This document shows positions 15,276 to 24,042 of a stretch of DNA of 43,653 nucleotides, piece after piece. The DNA is taken from assembly GCA_947259355.1 (NCBI GenBank), contig CAMYMF010000005.1, positions 1 to 43,653 of the forward strand, read 5' to 3'. The position numbers and the translations under genes are program-made. Each line of letters begins with the position of its first letter. Position 1 is the stretch's first letter. The notes beneath the pieces are model-generated. The model was not told the origin of the DNA. It worked only from the letters and a program-made list of their open reading frames with translations, and ran no database searches. The stretch is from an uncultured Nitrospirota bacterium. GTDB lineage: Bacteria; CG2-30-53-67.

Positions 15276-18191
15276 ATGCCCCAACGATACGAGCGCCTGA
15301 GGGCGTCGGCCCCTTTTCTAATTCTTTCTCTGCTGATCGCCTGGCTGGGCGGACAGCTCATGTTGGCGGGCTTGGCCTCGGAGCGACAGCTGCAGCAGCT
15401 GGACCGTTTGAGCACCCTTGCGCCGGAGGCCGCAGCGCTGCACCAACAGTGGACAGTCCATGCCGAAGGGCTCGCCGAAAGCCTCCGTGCGGGCGCGGCG
15501 GCGGGTCCCGAGCCGGACCAGCTGCACGGCGATACCCTGGCATGGCTCGGCGACGTGACGCAACAGGGGCAGAGCTGGCTTACGGCCGAACATTCAGCCG
15601 CGATGCGCGAGCACCTGGACCGGCTCCAACGCCTGAGGGGTGCGCAGGGAGCGCGCACGGACCCAGCCGCCTACGAAATACTTCAGGTGATTGAGACCCT
15701 GCTGGACGATCTTCGGGATGCGTCGCAATCTCTGGAGCAGCTGCGGCAGGAGACGCTGAACGGTTTCTCCCGCTCGGGTCTGCCCTCCGCCATGCTGGTT
15801 TTCTTTCTCACGCTCGCCGCCCTTCTTCTGGTGCTGCTGCTGGAAAACCTCTTCGCCGGCGCCATACGCAGGCATCTTCTGCGATTAAGGGAGACCCTCC
15901 TGGCGCTGACACACAACCGGCTCGCCAACAACGGCCGACTCTCGCTCCCCCTCGGCGGATGGGCCGGCGCGGTGTATCCCTTTGCGAAAATTGCCCATCT
16001 GTTGAACAACTGTGTGGAGATTCACGAAGAAGTCATCGCCCAAATCGGGGCGTCCGTCGAAAACTGCGAACAAGCGACCCGGGTAATCGAAAATTGCCAC
16101 CGGGAAATCCACGAAGGCGCTCGGGCCCAGGCCGTTGCAGCCGATGAAACGTCGGCCTCCAGTATTCAGATGACAACAACCCTTCAGGGCGTTGTTTCGA
16201 GCGTGCAGGAGCTGTCGCGATCCACCGAGGCCTCCTCCAAATCCATTCAGGAGATGGACCAGAGCATGCATCGCATCTCTGAAGGAAGCGGAGAGCTTCA
16301 CGCGCTGATCCAACACTCCAACGCCTCCATCAACGACATGGTTTTGTCTATCGGACAGATACGAGAAAGCCTCAGTTCGTTGAGCCACTCCGTTGCGTCC
16401 ACCTCAGCGACGGTCTCGGAAATCAACGCGTCCGTCAAATCGGTGGGACAGCATGCGAAGGAGTCGACCGCTCTGGCCCGGCAGAGCACTCAGGTAACAT
16501 CGGAGACAGGCGTCCGGGCCGTGGAACGGACGCTGGAGGGAATGCAACGCATACGGGAGACTGTGGACGATACAGATCGCCTGGTCAAATTGCTCGACAA
16601 ACGCTCCGATGAAATCGGCGAAATTCTCAACGTCATTGACGAAATTGCAGAAAAGACCAATCTGCTGGCCTTGAACGCGTCCATCATCGCCTCCCAGGCC
16701 GGCACCCATGGCCGGGCCTTTACTGTGGTGGCCAACGAAATCAAGGCGCTGGCTGAGAAGACCAGCGCGTCCATCAGCCAGATCGAACAGGTGATCGAAA
16801 ATACGCAGGCCGAAACCCGGGCCGTGTCTCGCTCAATTCATCAGGGTGTCCAACAGGTGCAGGAAGGGATGGACCGCTCGCTGAAAACGAAAAACGCCCT
16901 AGAGGCCATTCTCAGCAGCTCCAGACAGGCCAGTGAAATGACTGAGCGGATCGAAAAGACAACCATCGAGCAGATTCACGCCATTGACCGGGTCACCGGT
17001 GAGATTCAGAACATCAACGAGCGGGTTCAGCAGATAGCCGCATCGGCCGCGGAGCACGACAAAGGGGGCGCCGTAATTCTGGAGATGATCGCACGGCTCA
17101 GCGAATTCGCAGAGGAGCTCAAGCGTTCCATGGCGCAGGAATCGAAGGGCAGCCAGCGGGTATCGCAGGAAATCGAAAACATTTTCCTCAAGATTCGGGA
17201 GATCAACAAGGCCGTTGGAGAGCACCGCAGCGGCAACGAACTGATCGCCCGCGCCATCGAAAGAATCCGCATCGTCACCGAGGAAAAGATGAATATGGCC
17301 GACGACATGCGCACTGCCATCGTCACCCTCTCGGGCTATAGCAAGGATCTCCAGAATCAGGTGTACCATGCTGCTGCAACGGATACCGAAACCCTCACGC
17401 TCGCGGTGCTGCCCCTGGAATCGGGAAACAAGATGCAGCCCCGCTTTGCCCCGCTGGCGGGGTACCTCGAAGAAGTGCTGAGAAAACGGGTGCAGGTGCG
17501 CGTGTCGCCAGACTTCGAAAGTGCGGTGGACGCTCTAGGCCGCGGCACTGCGGACATGGCCTTTCTTGGCCCCGCGACGTTCATCGAATCCAGAAGGCGC
17601 CACGGCACCGAGGTCATCGTCAAGGCCGTTCGGAATGACTCCCCCTACTATCGCGCCGTCATTGCCACCCGCGAGGGCAGCCCCATTCAGGTCCTGACCG
17701 ATCTCCGGGGCAAGCGCTTCGGGTTCGGCGATGTTCACTCCACTTCCGGGCACCTGGTGCCGAAGGCCATGATAGCCCGGGAAGAAATTGAACTGCAGGA
17801 GCTCGGCGAGCACACATTTCTGCAACACCATGACTCGGTGGCCTGGGCGATCATCAACGGAGATGTGGATGCAGGCGGTCTCCTGGAGCCCGTGGCCCTG
17901 CGGTTCCTCTCCAAGGGCCTCAGGATCGTGGCGACTTCAGCCAATATCCCCGAGTTCAATTTCTGTGTTCGGGCCGCCATGGCGCCCGATTTAAAAAGAC
18001 GTCTGACGCAGGCCTTGCTCGCCCTGGATGCCGAGGACGGAGAACAGCGAAATATCATCAAGAGTATCGAATACGATTATAACGGCTTCATCGCGGCGAC
18101 GGAGCACGACTATTCCGCCATCGAAGATCTGGTGCACCCTGCGGTCCGGGGGGATATGGTGATGCCCATGACGCACGCGGGGGGCTCATGA
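15276..18191 (+). CDS. MCP with C-terminal PhnD-like substrate-binding domain
   Basis: 971 residues from ATG 15276 (GGAGG at 15261-15265); an ATG at 15252 overlapping the previous stop would add 8. TM1 about 13-35, a short helical periplasmic region (about 36-165), TM2 about 167-195 (LVFFLTLAALLLVLLLENLF), and a cytoplasmic coiled coil with tip near 450-490 ([20 protein letters not shown]). Residues about 701-948 match phosphate/phosphite/phosphonate binding proteins of the PhnD type (LTLAVLPLESGNKMQPRFAP, then GTADMAFLGPATFIESRRRH and LRGKRFGFGDVHSTSGHLVP). No further membrane segment separates this domain from the signalling coiled coil, so it should be cytoplasmic. The tip departs from consensus (AGT for AGE). 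Ligand unknown. Confidence 0.88.
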   Translation: MPQRYERLRASAPFLILSLLIAWLGGQLMLAGLASERQLQQLDRLSTLAPEAAALHQQWTVHAEGLAESLRAGAAAGPEPDQLHGDTLAWLGDVTQQGQSWLTAEHSAAMREHLDRLQRLRGAQGARTDPAAYEILQVIETLLDDLRDASQSLEQLRQETLNGFSRSGLPSAMLVFFLTLAALLLVLLLENLFAGAIRRHLLRLRETLLALTHNRLANNGRLSLPLGGWAGAVYPFAKIAHLLNNCVEIHEEVIAQIGASVENCEQATRVIENCHREIHEGARAQAVAADETSASSIQMTTTLQGVVSSVQELSRSTEASSKSIQEMDQSMHRISEGSGELHALIQHSNASINDMVLSIGQIRESLSSLSHSVASTSATVSEINASVKSVGQHAKESTALARQSTQVTSETGVRAVERTLEGMQRIRETVDDTDRLVKLLDKRSDEIGEILNVIDEIAEKTNLLALNASIIASQAGTHGRAFTVVANEIKALAEKTSASISQIEQVIENTQAETRAVSRSIHQGVQQVQEGMDRSLKTKNALEAILSSSRQASEMTERIEKTTIEQIHAIDRVTGEIQNINERVQQIAASAAEHDKGGAVILEMIARLSEFAEELKRSMAQESKGSQRVSQEIENIFLKIREINKAVGEHRSGNELIARAIERIRIVTEEKMNMADDMRTAIVTLSGYSKDLQNQVYHAAATDTETLTLAVLPLESGNKMQPRFAPLAGYLEEVLRKRVQVRVSPDFESAVDALGRGTADMAFLGPATFIESRRRHGTEVIVKAVRNDSPYYRAVIATREGSPIQVLTDLRGKRFGFGDVHSTSGHLVPKAMIAREEIELQELGEHTFLQHHDSVAWAIINGDVDAGGLLEPVALRFLSKGLRIVATSANIPEFNFCVRAAMAPDLKRRLTQALLALDAEDGEQRNIIKSIEYDYNGFIAATEHDYSAIEDLVHPAVRGDMVMPMTHAGGS

Positions 18192-19012
18192 CCATTCAAT
18201 GCGATCGCTGCAAGACTCAGTACCGGATTCCACCGGAACGGATGCCGGCAGCGGGAAGGCGCCTGCGCTGCTCGCGCTGTCAACACGTCTTCACCGTACC
18301 GGACCACGCGCCCCCGCGCCCGAGCATTCTCGTCGCCCACGGAAAGGAGACATTCCGCTCTTTGGTGAAAGAGCTTCTGCGAGATCAGCCCTTCAAGGTG
18401 TTGACGGCGGCGGACGGTGAGGATGCACTCCAGCAGATTCGACGGCATAAGCCTTCGCTTGTGCTCGTCGACGTGGGGTTGCCTGCACGCTTCGGTTTTG
18501 ACCTTTGTGAGACGCTGAAGCAGGATGCACAAACACAGGAGCTTCGAATAATCCTCTGTGCGACCGTCCATAATGAGCACCGCTATACACGGTTGCCCGA
18601 ATCGCTCTACGGAGCCGACGCCTACCTGGAGAGCCACCGGGTTGCGGACCGCCTGCTGCCGATACTCCAATCGCTCCAACCGGCGCTCTTCAAGACCGCA
18701 CGCGCCGGGCAGACGGGAGCAAAGGAGGACCGGCGGGGCTTATCTGTCGGATCGGACGCGCTGCCCGAGGAGCTTCAAGTCCGCACAGCACGCCTGGCCC
18801 GGACGATTCTGTCGGACATTGCGTTGTACAACCGGGACCGTGTTTCCGCCGGCGTCCGCAACGGAAACCTGGAGGAAGTTCTCTCGGAAGAGATCGCCGA
18901 AGCCACCGACATGATGAAAAGACGGTTCGCCGACGTTGACGCCAAAACACTTCAGCAAGTGCTGCAAAAAGAAATCGAGGCGTTCAAAGAGAAGACGAAG
19001 GCACGCGCGTGA
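18188..19012 (+). CDS. MJ0042-type zinc-ribbon protein with degenerate receiver domain
   Basis: 274 residues. N-terminal zinc ribbon (C5-x2-C8 and C29-x2-C32 in MTIQCDRCKTQYR / LRCSRCQHVF), then a receiver-like fold at about 45-165. The receiver keeps an Asp in LVLVDVGLPARFGFD, but the acidic pair is replaced (ILVAHGKE instead of ILVVDDE) and the conserved Lys is missing (AYLESHR instead of YLTKP). It is therefore probably not phosphorylated in the usual way. The C-terminal ~90 residues are helical and charged (LSEEIAEATDMMKRRF), without recognised family. Overlaps the MCP gene by 4 bases and is followed by the HEAT gene, so it belongs to the same transcript. A regulatory docking role is plausible. 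Confidence 0.82.
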   Translation: MTIQCDRCKTQYRIPPERMPAAGRRLRCSRCQHVFTVPDHAPPRPSILVAHGKETFRSLVKELLRDQPFKVLTAADGEDALQQIRRHKPSLVLVDVGLPARFGFDLCETLKQDAQTQELRIILCATVHNEHRYTRLPESLYGADAYLESHRVADRLLPILQSLQPALFKTARAGQTGAKEDRRGLSVGSDALPEELQVRTARLARTILSDIALYNRDRVSAGVRNGNLEEVLSEEIAEATDMMKRRFADVDAKTLQQVLQKEIEAFKEKTKARA

Positions 19013-19055
19013 CGTGTCTGCCCGTTTCGGCTACGCCGGGACGCGAAGGAGGCCG

Positions 19056-21062
19056 ATGGTGACAGAACATCTGCAACAACTGGTTCAGGACTTTCAACAC
19101 AGCGACGTGGAAATCCGCCGAAAGGCCGCCGAGCGCGCGGGGAGCCTGAAAGACAGTCGCGGCATTGCACCACTGACCCAACTGCTGGGAGATGCCGTCT
19201 GGCGCGTCCGGAAGACGGCCATTGACGCACTGCTGGAGATGGACGACAAACACGAAGTAATTGCCCACCTGGTTCTGGCGCTGCGCTCGCACGAGAATGC
19301 AGGCATGCGCAACGCGTCCGTGGAAGCCCTGACGCGCATGGGTGCCCCGGCCGTGCCGCCGCTCTGCCGCGTCGTCACCGATGCCGACCCCGATGTCCGC
19401 AAGTTTGCCATCGACATCCTCGGCGACATCCGCAGCGCGAGTGCCGTGGCGGCACTGATCGGAGCCCTCGCAGATGCCGACGCCAACGTTCGGACCGCGG
19501 CGGCGGAGAACCTCGGAAAAATTGGACAGCCACGGGCCGTTGAGCCCCTGCTGGAAGTGCTGTCGGGAGATGATTTCTGGTTAAAGTTCGCCGCCGTCGA
19601 TGCCCTCGGCAATCTGGGCGACCCGCAGGCCGTGCCCCCGCTGTTGCAACATTTGCACAACGAATCTCTCACCCGCGCCGTTCTGGATGCGCTGGGGCGG
19701 CTTGCGGACGGCGGTGTGCTCGAAAGCGTCGTCCCCCTGATCCAACACAAGAAGCGCACCATCCGCAACGCCGCCGTGCTTGCTGCCGGTCGCATTCTCA
19801 AGCGCTCGGAGGGCGGCGTCGATTCGAACAGCCTTTTTCAGAAAGAGACCAGCGAGGAGACGCTGGACGGACTCATCGCAGCGCTCCAGGAGGACGCTTT
19901 GCCCCTCCGGCAGACCGCACTGCAACTGCTCGGCCATCTAAAGAGCGCGCGATGCGTGCCCTACATCCTCGACATTCTCGGGGACATCGATATCCACGAG
20001 CAGGCCGTGTCCGCTTTGATGCAAATTGGGCCCGCAACGGCACCACACCTGATGGACGCCTTGGACCATCCCGATGAGCTGATCCGCAAAGCCGCAGCTG
20101 CGGTGATCGGTAAGGTCGGTGACGATACCACGTCCAGGCAGCTGGTGGAGCTGTTGCAGGATGACAACGGACACGTTCGACAGTCGGCTGCGCTCGCCCT
20201 GGCCAACCTAAATTGCTCTCAGGCTGCGCCCGCCTTGCTCCCCCTTCTGAATGATCCCTATCCGGACGTACAGGCTGCGGCTGTCCAAGCGCTGCAGAGA
20301 ATCGGGGATCAAAGCGCAAGCGCAACATTGATGGAACTGCTGGGGCACAGCAGTCCCTCGTACCGGAGGAATGCCGCGCTGGTGCTCGGAGCGCTGCACA
20401 CCAAAGACGCCGTCGAGCGACTTGTCTTTGCCGTCAATGACGAATGCCCCGAAGTCCGGAAAGCGGCCGTTGTTGCGCTCGGCCGCATCGGAGGAGACCG
20501 TGCGTTGGAAGGTTTGGTCTTTACCCTTTCCGACGAAATCACCGACGTGCGTCTCTCCGCCGCCACGGCGCTGCAGCACTTCAACGCCACCGCCGCCAAG
20601 CCGATCTTGATTTCGTTGCTCAAAGACGAGGACATCTGGGTCCGCTGTGCGGCAGTACAGGGTTTAGGCGAAATCGGCGATGCGGAAACGGTGGGCGTGC
20701 TGATTCCCCGCCTGGACGCAGAGATGCCACCCGTTCAGATAGCCATCCTGGACGCACTGGCAGACAACAAGGATCCCCGAGTCTTTCCGGTCCTGCTCAA
20801 AGCCTTGGAGAGCGCAGACAGGGAAGTCCGACGGGCCAGCATGCTCGCTCTCGGCAGGAACGGCAACCGCGCCGCCTTCGGTTCCCTGCTCTATCTGCTG
20901 GAGTCGGCCGACTGGAGTGAGCGCAATGCCGCCGTAGAAGCTCTGGGACTCCTGGGCGACGAGCGGGCAGTGCCCTATCTCAAAGAGATCGTCCACCATG
21001 ACCCAGACCCGCTGATTCAGAAGACCGCCCGTCAGGCCGTCGTAAGACTTTCGAGAGGATAA
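19056..21062 (+). CDS. HEAT-repeat protein
   Basis: 668 residues built almost entirely of about twenty ~31-residue HEAT (PBS-lyase-like) repeats of the form 'vR..Aa.aLg.igd..av..Li.aL.D.d..V', for example KAAVVALGRIGGDRALEGLV and VRCAAVQGLGEIGDAETVGV. No signal peptide or membrane segment. Such solenoids are protein-binding scaffolds. Sitting between a pseudo-receiver and cheR, it is likely a structural or regulatory component of this array; HEAT proteins also occur in other deltaproteobacterial chemosensory clusters. Start: ATG 19056 is only 3 bases from AAGGAGG (19046-19052); the adjacent GTG 19059 has better spacing and may be the true start. Ends one base before cheR. Confidence 0.88.
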   Translation: MVTEHLQQLVQDFQHSDVEIRRKAAERAGSLKDSRGIAPLTQLLGDAVWRVRKTAIDALLEMDDKHEVIAHLVLALRSHENAGMRNASVEALTRMGAPAVPPLCRVVTDADPDVRKFAIDILGDIRSASAVAALIGALADADANVRTAAAENLGKIGQPRAVEPLLEVLSGDDFWLKFAAVDALGNLGDPQAVPPLLQHLHNESLTRAVLDALGRLADGGVLESVVPLIQHKKRTIRNAAVLAAGRILKRSEGGVDSNSLFQKETSEETLDGLIAALQEDALPLRQTALQLLGHLKSARCVPYILDILGDIDIHEQAVSALMQIGPATAPHLMDALDHPDELIRKAAAAVIGKVGDDTTSRQLVELLQDDNGHVRQSAALALANLNCSQAAPALLPLLNDPYPDVQAAAVQALQRIGDQSASATLMELLGHSSPSYRRNAALVLGALHTKDAVERLVFAVNDECPEVRKAAVVALGRIGGDRALEGLVFTLSDEITDVRLSAATALQHFNATAAKPILISLLKDEDIWVRCAAVQGLGEIGDAETVGVLIPRLDAEMPPVQIAILDALADNKDPRVFPVLLKALESADREVRRASMLALGRNGNRAAFGSLLYLLESADWSERNAAVEALGLLGDERAVPYLKEIVHHDPDPLIQKTARQAVVRLSRG

Positions 21063-21905
21063 ATGATCACCCACGAGCTTTCATTGAGCGATACCACCTA
21101 TCGCCTGCTGAAAGAATTCATCTACCGGCACTGCGGGCTCTTCTTCGACGACGGCAACAAATATCTGTTGGAGAGACGCCTGGCAAACCGTGTCGCACTG
21201 CATCAGCTGCGCGATTTCCAGGAGTATTATTATTATCTCATGTACGACAAGAACCGCGCTGAAGAGCTCAACGCCGTTATCGACATTCTCACCATCAACG
21301 AAACTTACTTTTTCCGGGAGGTGCCGCAGCTGAAGGCCTTTGCAGAGGAGATACTCCCGGAGATCGCCGAGGCCAAAGGCCGGGCGGGAGAGCGGTCTCT
21401 GAGAATCTGGAGTGCAGGCTGCTCGACGGGAGAGGAACCTCACACAGTGGCCATGCTGGTCCTCGACTCAGGCCTCTTCGCCGGCTGGGAGGTGGAGATC
21501 TTCGGCAGTGATATCAGTCACCGGGTGCTCAAGATCGCACGTAAAGGTGAATACGGTCCCTCGTCGTTTCGGTGCACCGATCCGCTGCACCGGGATAAAT
21601 ACTTTACCCCCGTTGATGGAAAGTGGCGCATCATTGATCCCGTTCGGCGCCTCGTGCATTTCGGGTACCTCAACCTGTTTGACAGCAGCCGGATCGCACT
21701 TCTGGGAGAGGTGGACATTGTATTCTGTCGCAATGTGATCATCTATTTTGACAAGGAAGGCAAAAAAAAGGTCATCACCGAATTCGAGAATCGGTTGAAA
21801 ACAGGCGGCTATCTGCTGCTCGGCCACTCCGAGTCGCTCATGAACCTCTCGACGGCCTTCCGCCTGAAACATTTCAAACACGACATGGTGTATCAGAAAG
21901 CCTGA
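21063..21905 (+). CDS. cheR: Chemoreceptor methyltransferase CheR
   Basis: 280 residues. Transfers methyl groups from S-adenosylmethionine to glutamates of MCP helices for adaptation. An N-terminal all-helical domain (1-80) is followed by a Rossmann methyltransferase with IWSAGCSTGEEPHTVAML (SAM-binding), IFGSDISHRVLKIAR and VDIVFCRNVIIYFDKEGKKK, all hallmarks of CheR. The ATG at 21063 follows the HEAT gene stop directly, with GAGAGGA upstream. No TPR extension, so it is the minimal form. With cheB it indicates that the two MCPs undergo methylation-based adaptation. Confidence 0.95.
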   Translation: MITHELSLSDTTYRLLKEFIYRHCGLFFDDGNKYLLERRLANRVALHQLRDFQEYYYYLMYDKNRAEELNAVIDILTINETYFFREVPQLKAFAEEILPEIAEAKGRAGERSLRIWSAGCSTGEEPHTVAMLVLDSGLFAGWEVEIFGSDISHRVLKIARKGEYGPSSFRCTDPLHRDKYFTPVDGKWRIIDPVRRLVHFGYLNLFDSSRIALLGEVDIVFCRNVIIYFDKEGKKKVITEFENRLKTGGYLLLGHSESLMNLSTAFRLKHFKHDMVYQKA

Positions 21906-21942
21906 CACCCATGATCCGACGCAATGGAGATCGAGTAAACCC

Positions 21943-23022
21943 GTGAACATCCGCAGCACAACCGATACCATCCGCGCCCTGGTGGTCGATGACTCGGCCT
22001 ATCTGAGGCGGCTCATCTCGGACACGCTCAGCGCGATCCCCGGTGTGCATGTGGTGGGAACGGCATTCAACGGCCAGGACGCCATCCCCATGACCCTGCG
22101 TCTCAAGCCCGATCTGATCACCCTGGATCTGGAGATGCCGCAGATGAACGGCTACACCTTCCTGCGCTGGCTCATGCAGGAGCAGCCAACCTCCACCATC
22201 ATCGTGAGCTCTGAAGGAAGCGAAGAGAATGTGCTGAAGGGCCTAGAATTGGGGGCCGTCGATTTCATCGTCAAACCAACCCGTCGGATCACACCGGAGT
22301 TGAACGTCATCCGGGAGGCTTTGCTCGAGAAAGTGCAGACCTTGAGAAACCTCAGGATCGACAATGTCAAACGACGACTCACTTGGCGACCCTCGGAAGT
22401 CCCGGCCCCGGCCTGCCCGGTTTCGCCGGCCCGGAAGGGGCCCATCGACCTAGTGGCCATCGGTGCGTCCACCGGCGGCCCACCGGCGCTGCAGACCATT
22501 CTCAGCCAACTTCCAGAGGATTTCCCTGCGGCCGTCACCGTGGTGCAACACATGCCGCCCAAGTTCACTCGATATTTCGCACAGCGTCTGAACGACTCGT
22601 GCCGCCTGGCAGTCAAAGAAGCAGAAGACGGCGATCCACTCCAGACGGGTGGCATCCTGGTGGCGCCGGGAGACGCCAACATGATCCTGAGGCGAACTCC
22701 CGCCGGGATTGTCGTAGCCCTGGCCCCGGCCTCGCCGCAAGACCGGTTTACGCCGTCCGTCAATGCCATGATGCAATCGGCAGCGGAGCTGTTCGGGCAA
22801 CGGGTTCTGGGAGTGCTGCTGACCGGCATGGGAGACGATGGACGTATCGGCATGGGCGCGATCAAGGCAGCCCACGGCACCACCATTGCCGAGTCTGAAG
22901 AGACGGCCATTGTGTTCGGCATGCCGGGGGAGGCCGTCAAGGCGGGCGCCGTAGACCACGTCTATCCCCTGAACCAGATTGCGCGGAGAATCTGGTCTCT
23001 CTGCGTGCCCGGGGAGAGCTGA
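21943..23022 (+). CDS. cheB: Protein-glutamate methylesterase/deamidase CheB
   Basis: 359 residues from a GTG start. Receiver domain with D17-D18 region (ALVVDDSAYL), phosphoacceptor D62 (TLDLEMPQMNG) and Lys in DFIVKPTR, a linker, then the methylesterase domain. The catalytic triad is S176 (IGASTGGPPA), H203 (VVQHMPPKFT) and D299 (LLTGMGDDGRIGM), all present. Removes methyl groups from, and deamidates, MCPs; phosphorylation of its receiver by CheA normally activates it. The Shine-Dalgarno (GGAG near 21926) is rather distant from the GTG, so the start is moderately certain. Confidence 0.95.
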   Translation: MNIRSTTDTIRALVVDDSAYLRRLISDTLSAIPGVHVVGTAFNGQDAIPMTLRLKPDLITLDLEMPQMNGYTFLRWLMQEQPTSTIIVSSEGSEENVLKGLELGAVDFIVKPTRRITPELNVIREALLEKVQTLRNLRIDNVKRRLTWRPSEVPAPACPVSPARKGPIDLVAIGASTGGPPALQTILSQLPEDFPAAVTVVQHMPPKFTRYFAQRLNDSCRLAVKEAEDGDPLQTGGILVAPGDANMILRRTPAGIVVALAPASPQDRFTPSVNAMMQSAAELFGQRVLGVLLTGMGDDGRIGMGAIKAAHGTTIAESEETAIVFGMPGEAVKAGAVDHVYPLNQIARRIWSLCVPGES

Positions 23023-23115
23023 CACTCGAGGTATTACCGAAAGCGAGGCGGTACAACAGGCACAGCCTCCGCCCGCTTGTATCCATATTCAATCACAGCG
23101 ATGAGGAGTCATCGA

Positions 23116-23973
23116 ATGGAAGAGAGAAAACCGGCAGGCGGGGGGGATCTGGACAAGGGGGAGGAATTCCTCCAAATTTTCTACAAGGGCGCCGAGTTTA
23201 CCAAAGAACTCATGCGCGAAAATGAAAAGCTTCGCTACAAGGTGCTACAGCTGGAGGAGGCGGCGAGCTCCGGAAGCGACGGGCCGAGCGGCGGCGAACG
23301 AGTCGCCTTTCTTGAAAACCGCATCACCCTGCTGGAAAAGGACAAAGAGAGACTTCTGAAGCGGCACGAGGAAATTGAGAAAGAAAATCAAGACTTCGCC
23401 GACCGCTATGTGGAGGTTCAGGAAGAGAACAACAACCTGGCCAACCTTTACATTGCGAGCCACCAGCTCCACTCTACGCTCGATTATCAAGAGGTTCTGC
23501 GAGTGATTCTGGAGATTGTCATCAATCTGGTGGGCGCAGAGACCTTCTGCATCATGCTGCTCGACGAAAAACAGGAGGCCATGACCACCGTGGCGGCCGA
23601 AGGGATCGAATCGGGCCAGATCGAGCGCATTCCCATCGGCAGCGGTCTCATCGGACAGGTCGCCCGAACGGGTGAGCCCTTTTTTGCGGACAACCTGGAG
23701 CTTCACCAAGAGGTGGACCTGCAGGAGCCCATCGCCTGTGTCCCCCTCACCATCAACGACACCGTGATTGGACTACTCGTCATCTATAATTTGCTGACCC
23801 AGAAGGAGTGCTTCAAGGGTATCGATTTTGAGCTCTTTAACCTCCTGGCGGGGCACGCGGCGACAGCCATCTACAGCGCCGATCTTTACTCAAGATCCGA
23901 GCGGAAGCTGTCGACCATCCAGGGATTTCTGAATCTGCTCAGCGAAGCACCCTCCCAACACACACACAGATAG
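23116..23973 (+). CDS. Coiled-coil and GAF domain protein
   Basis: 285 residues, cytoplasmic. Residues about 12-120 form a long charged coiled coil (ENEKLRYKVLQLEEA and RITLLEKDKERLLKRHEEIE), followed by a GAF domain at about 125-265 (YQEVLRVILEIVINLVGAET, then IPIGSGLIGQVARTGEPFFA and CVPLTINDTVIGLLVIYN). No kinase, GGDEF or other output domain follows, so it probably acts by binding a small ligand and a partner. ATG 23116 is chosen because GAGGAG (23103-23108) is 7 bases upstream; an ATG at 23101 is an alternative. It lies between cheB and a cheY-like gene and so is part of the chemosensory locus. Confidence 0.85.
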   Translation: MEERKPAGGGDLDKGEEFLQIFYKGAEFTKELMRENEKLRYKVLQLEEAASSGSDGPSGGERVAFLENRITLLEKDKERLLKRHEEIEKENQDFADRYVEVQEENNNLANLYIASHQLHSTLDYQEVLRVILEIVINLVGAETFCIMLLDEKQEAMTTVAAEGIESGQIERIPIGSGLIGQVARTGEPFFADNLELHQEVDLQEPIACVPLTINDTVIGLLVIYNLLTQKECFKGIDFELFNLLAGHAATAIYSADLYSRSERKLSTIQGFLNLLSEAPSQHTHR

Positions 23974-24042
23974 GGCTGTGCCGCAAGAGCGGCGCGTGCA
24001 GTGATGGATTGAAGAATCGCATGATATAGAGGAGATAAGGGC

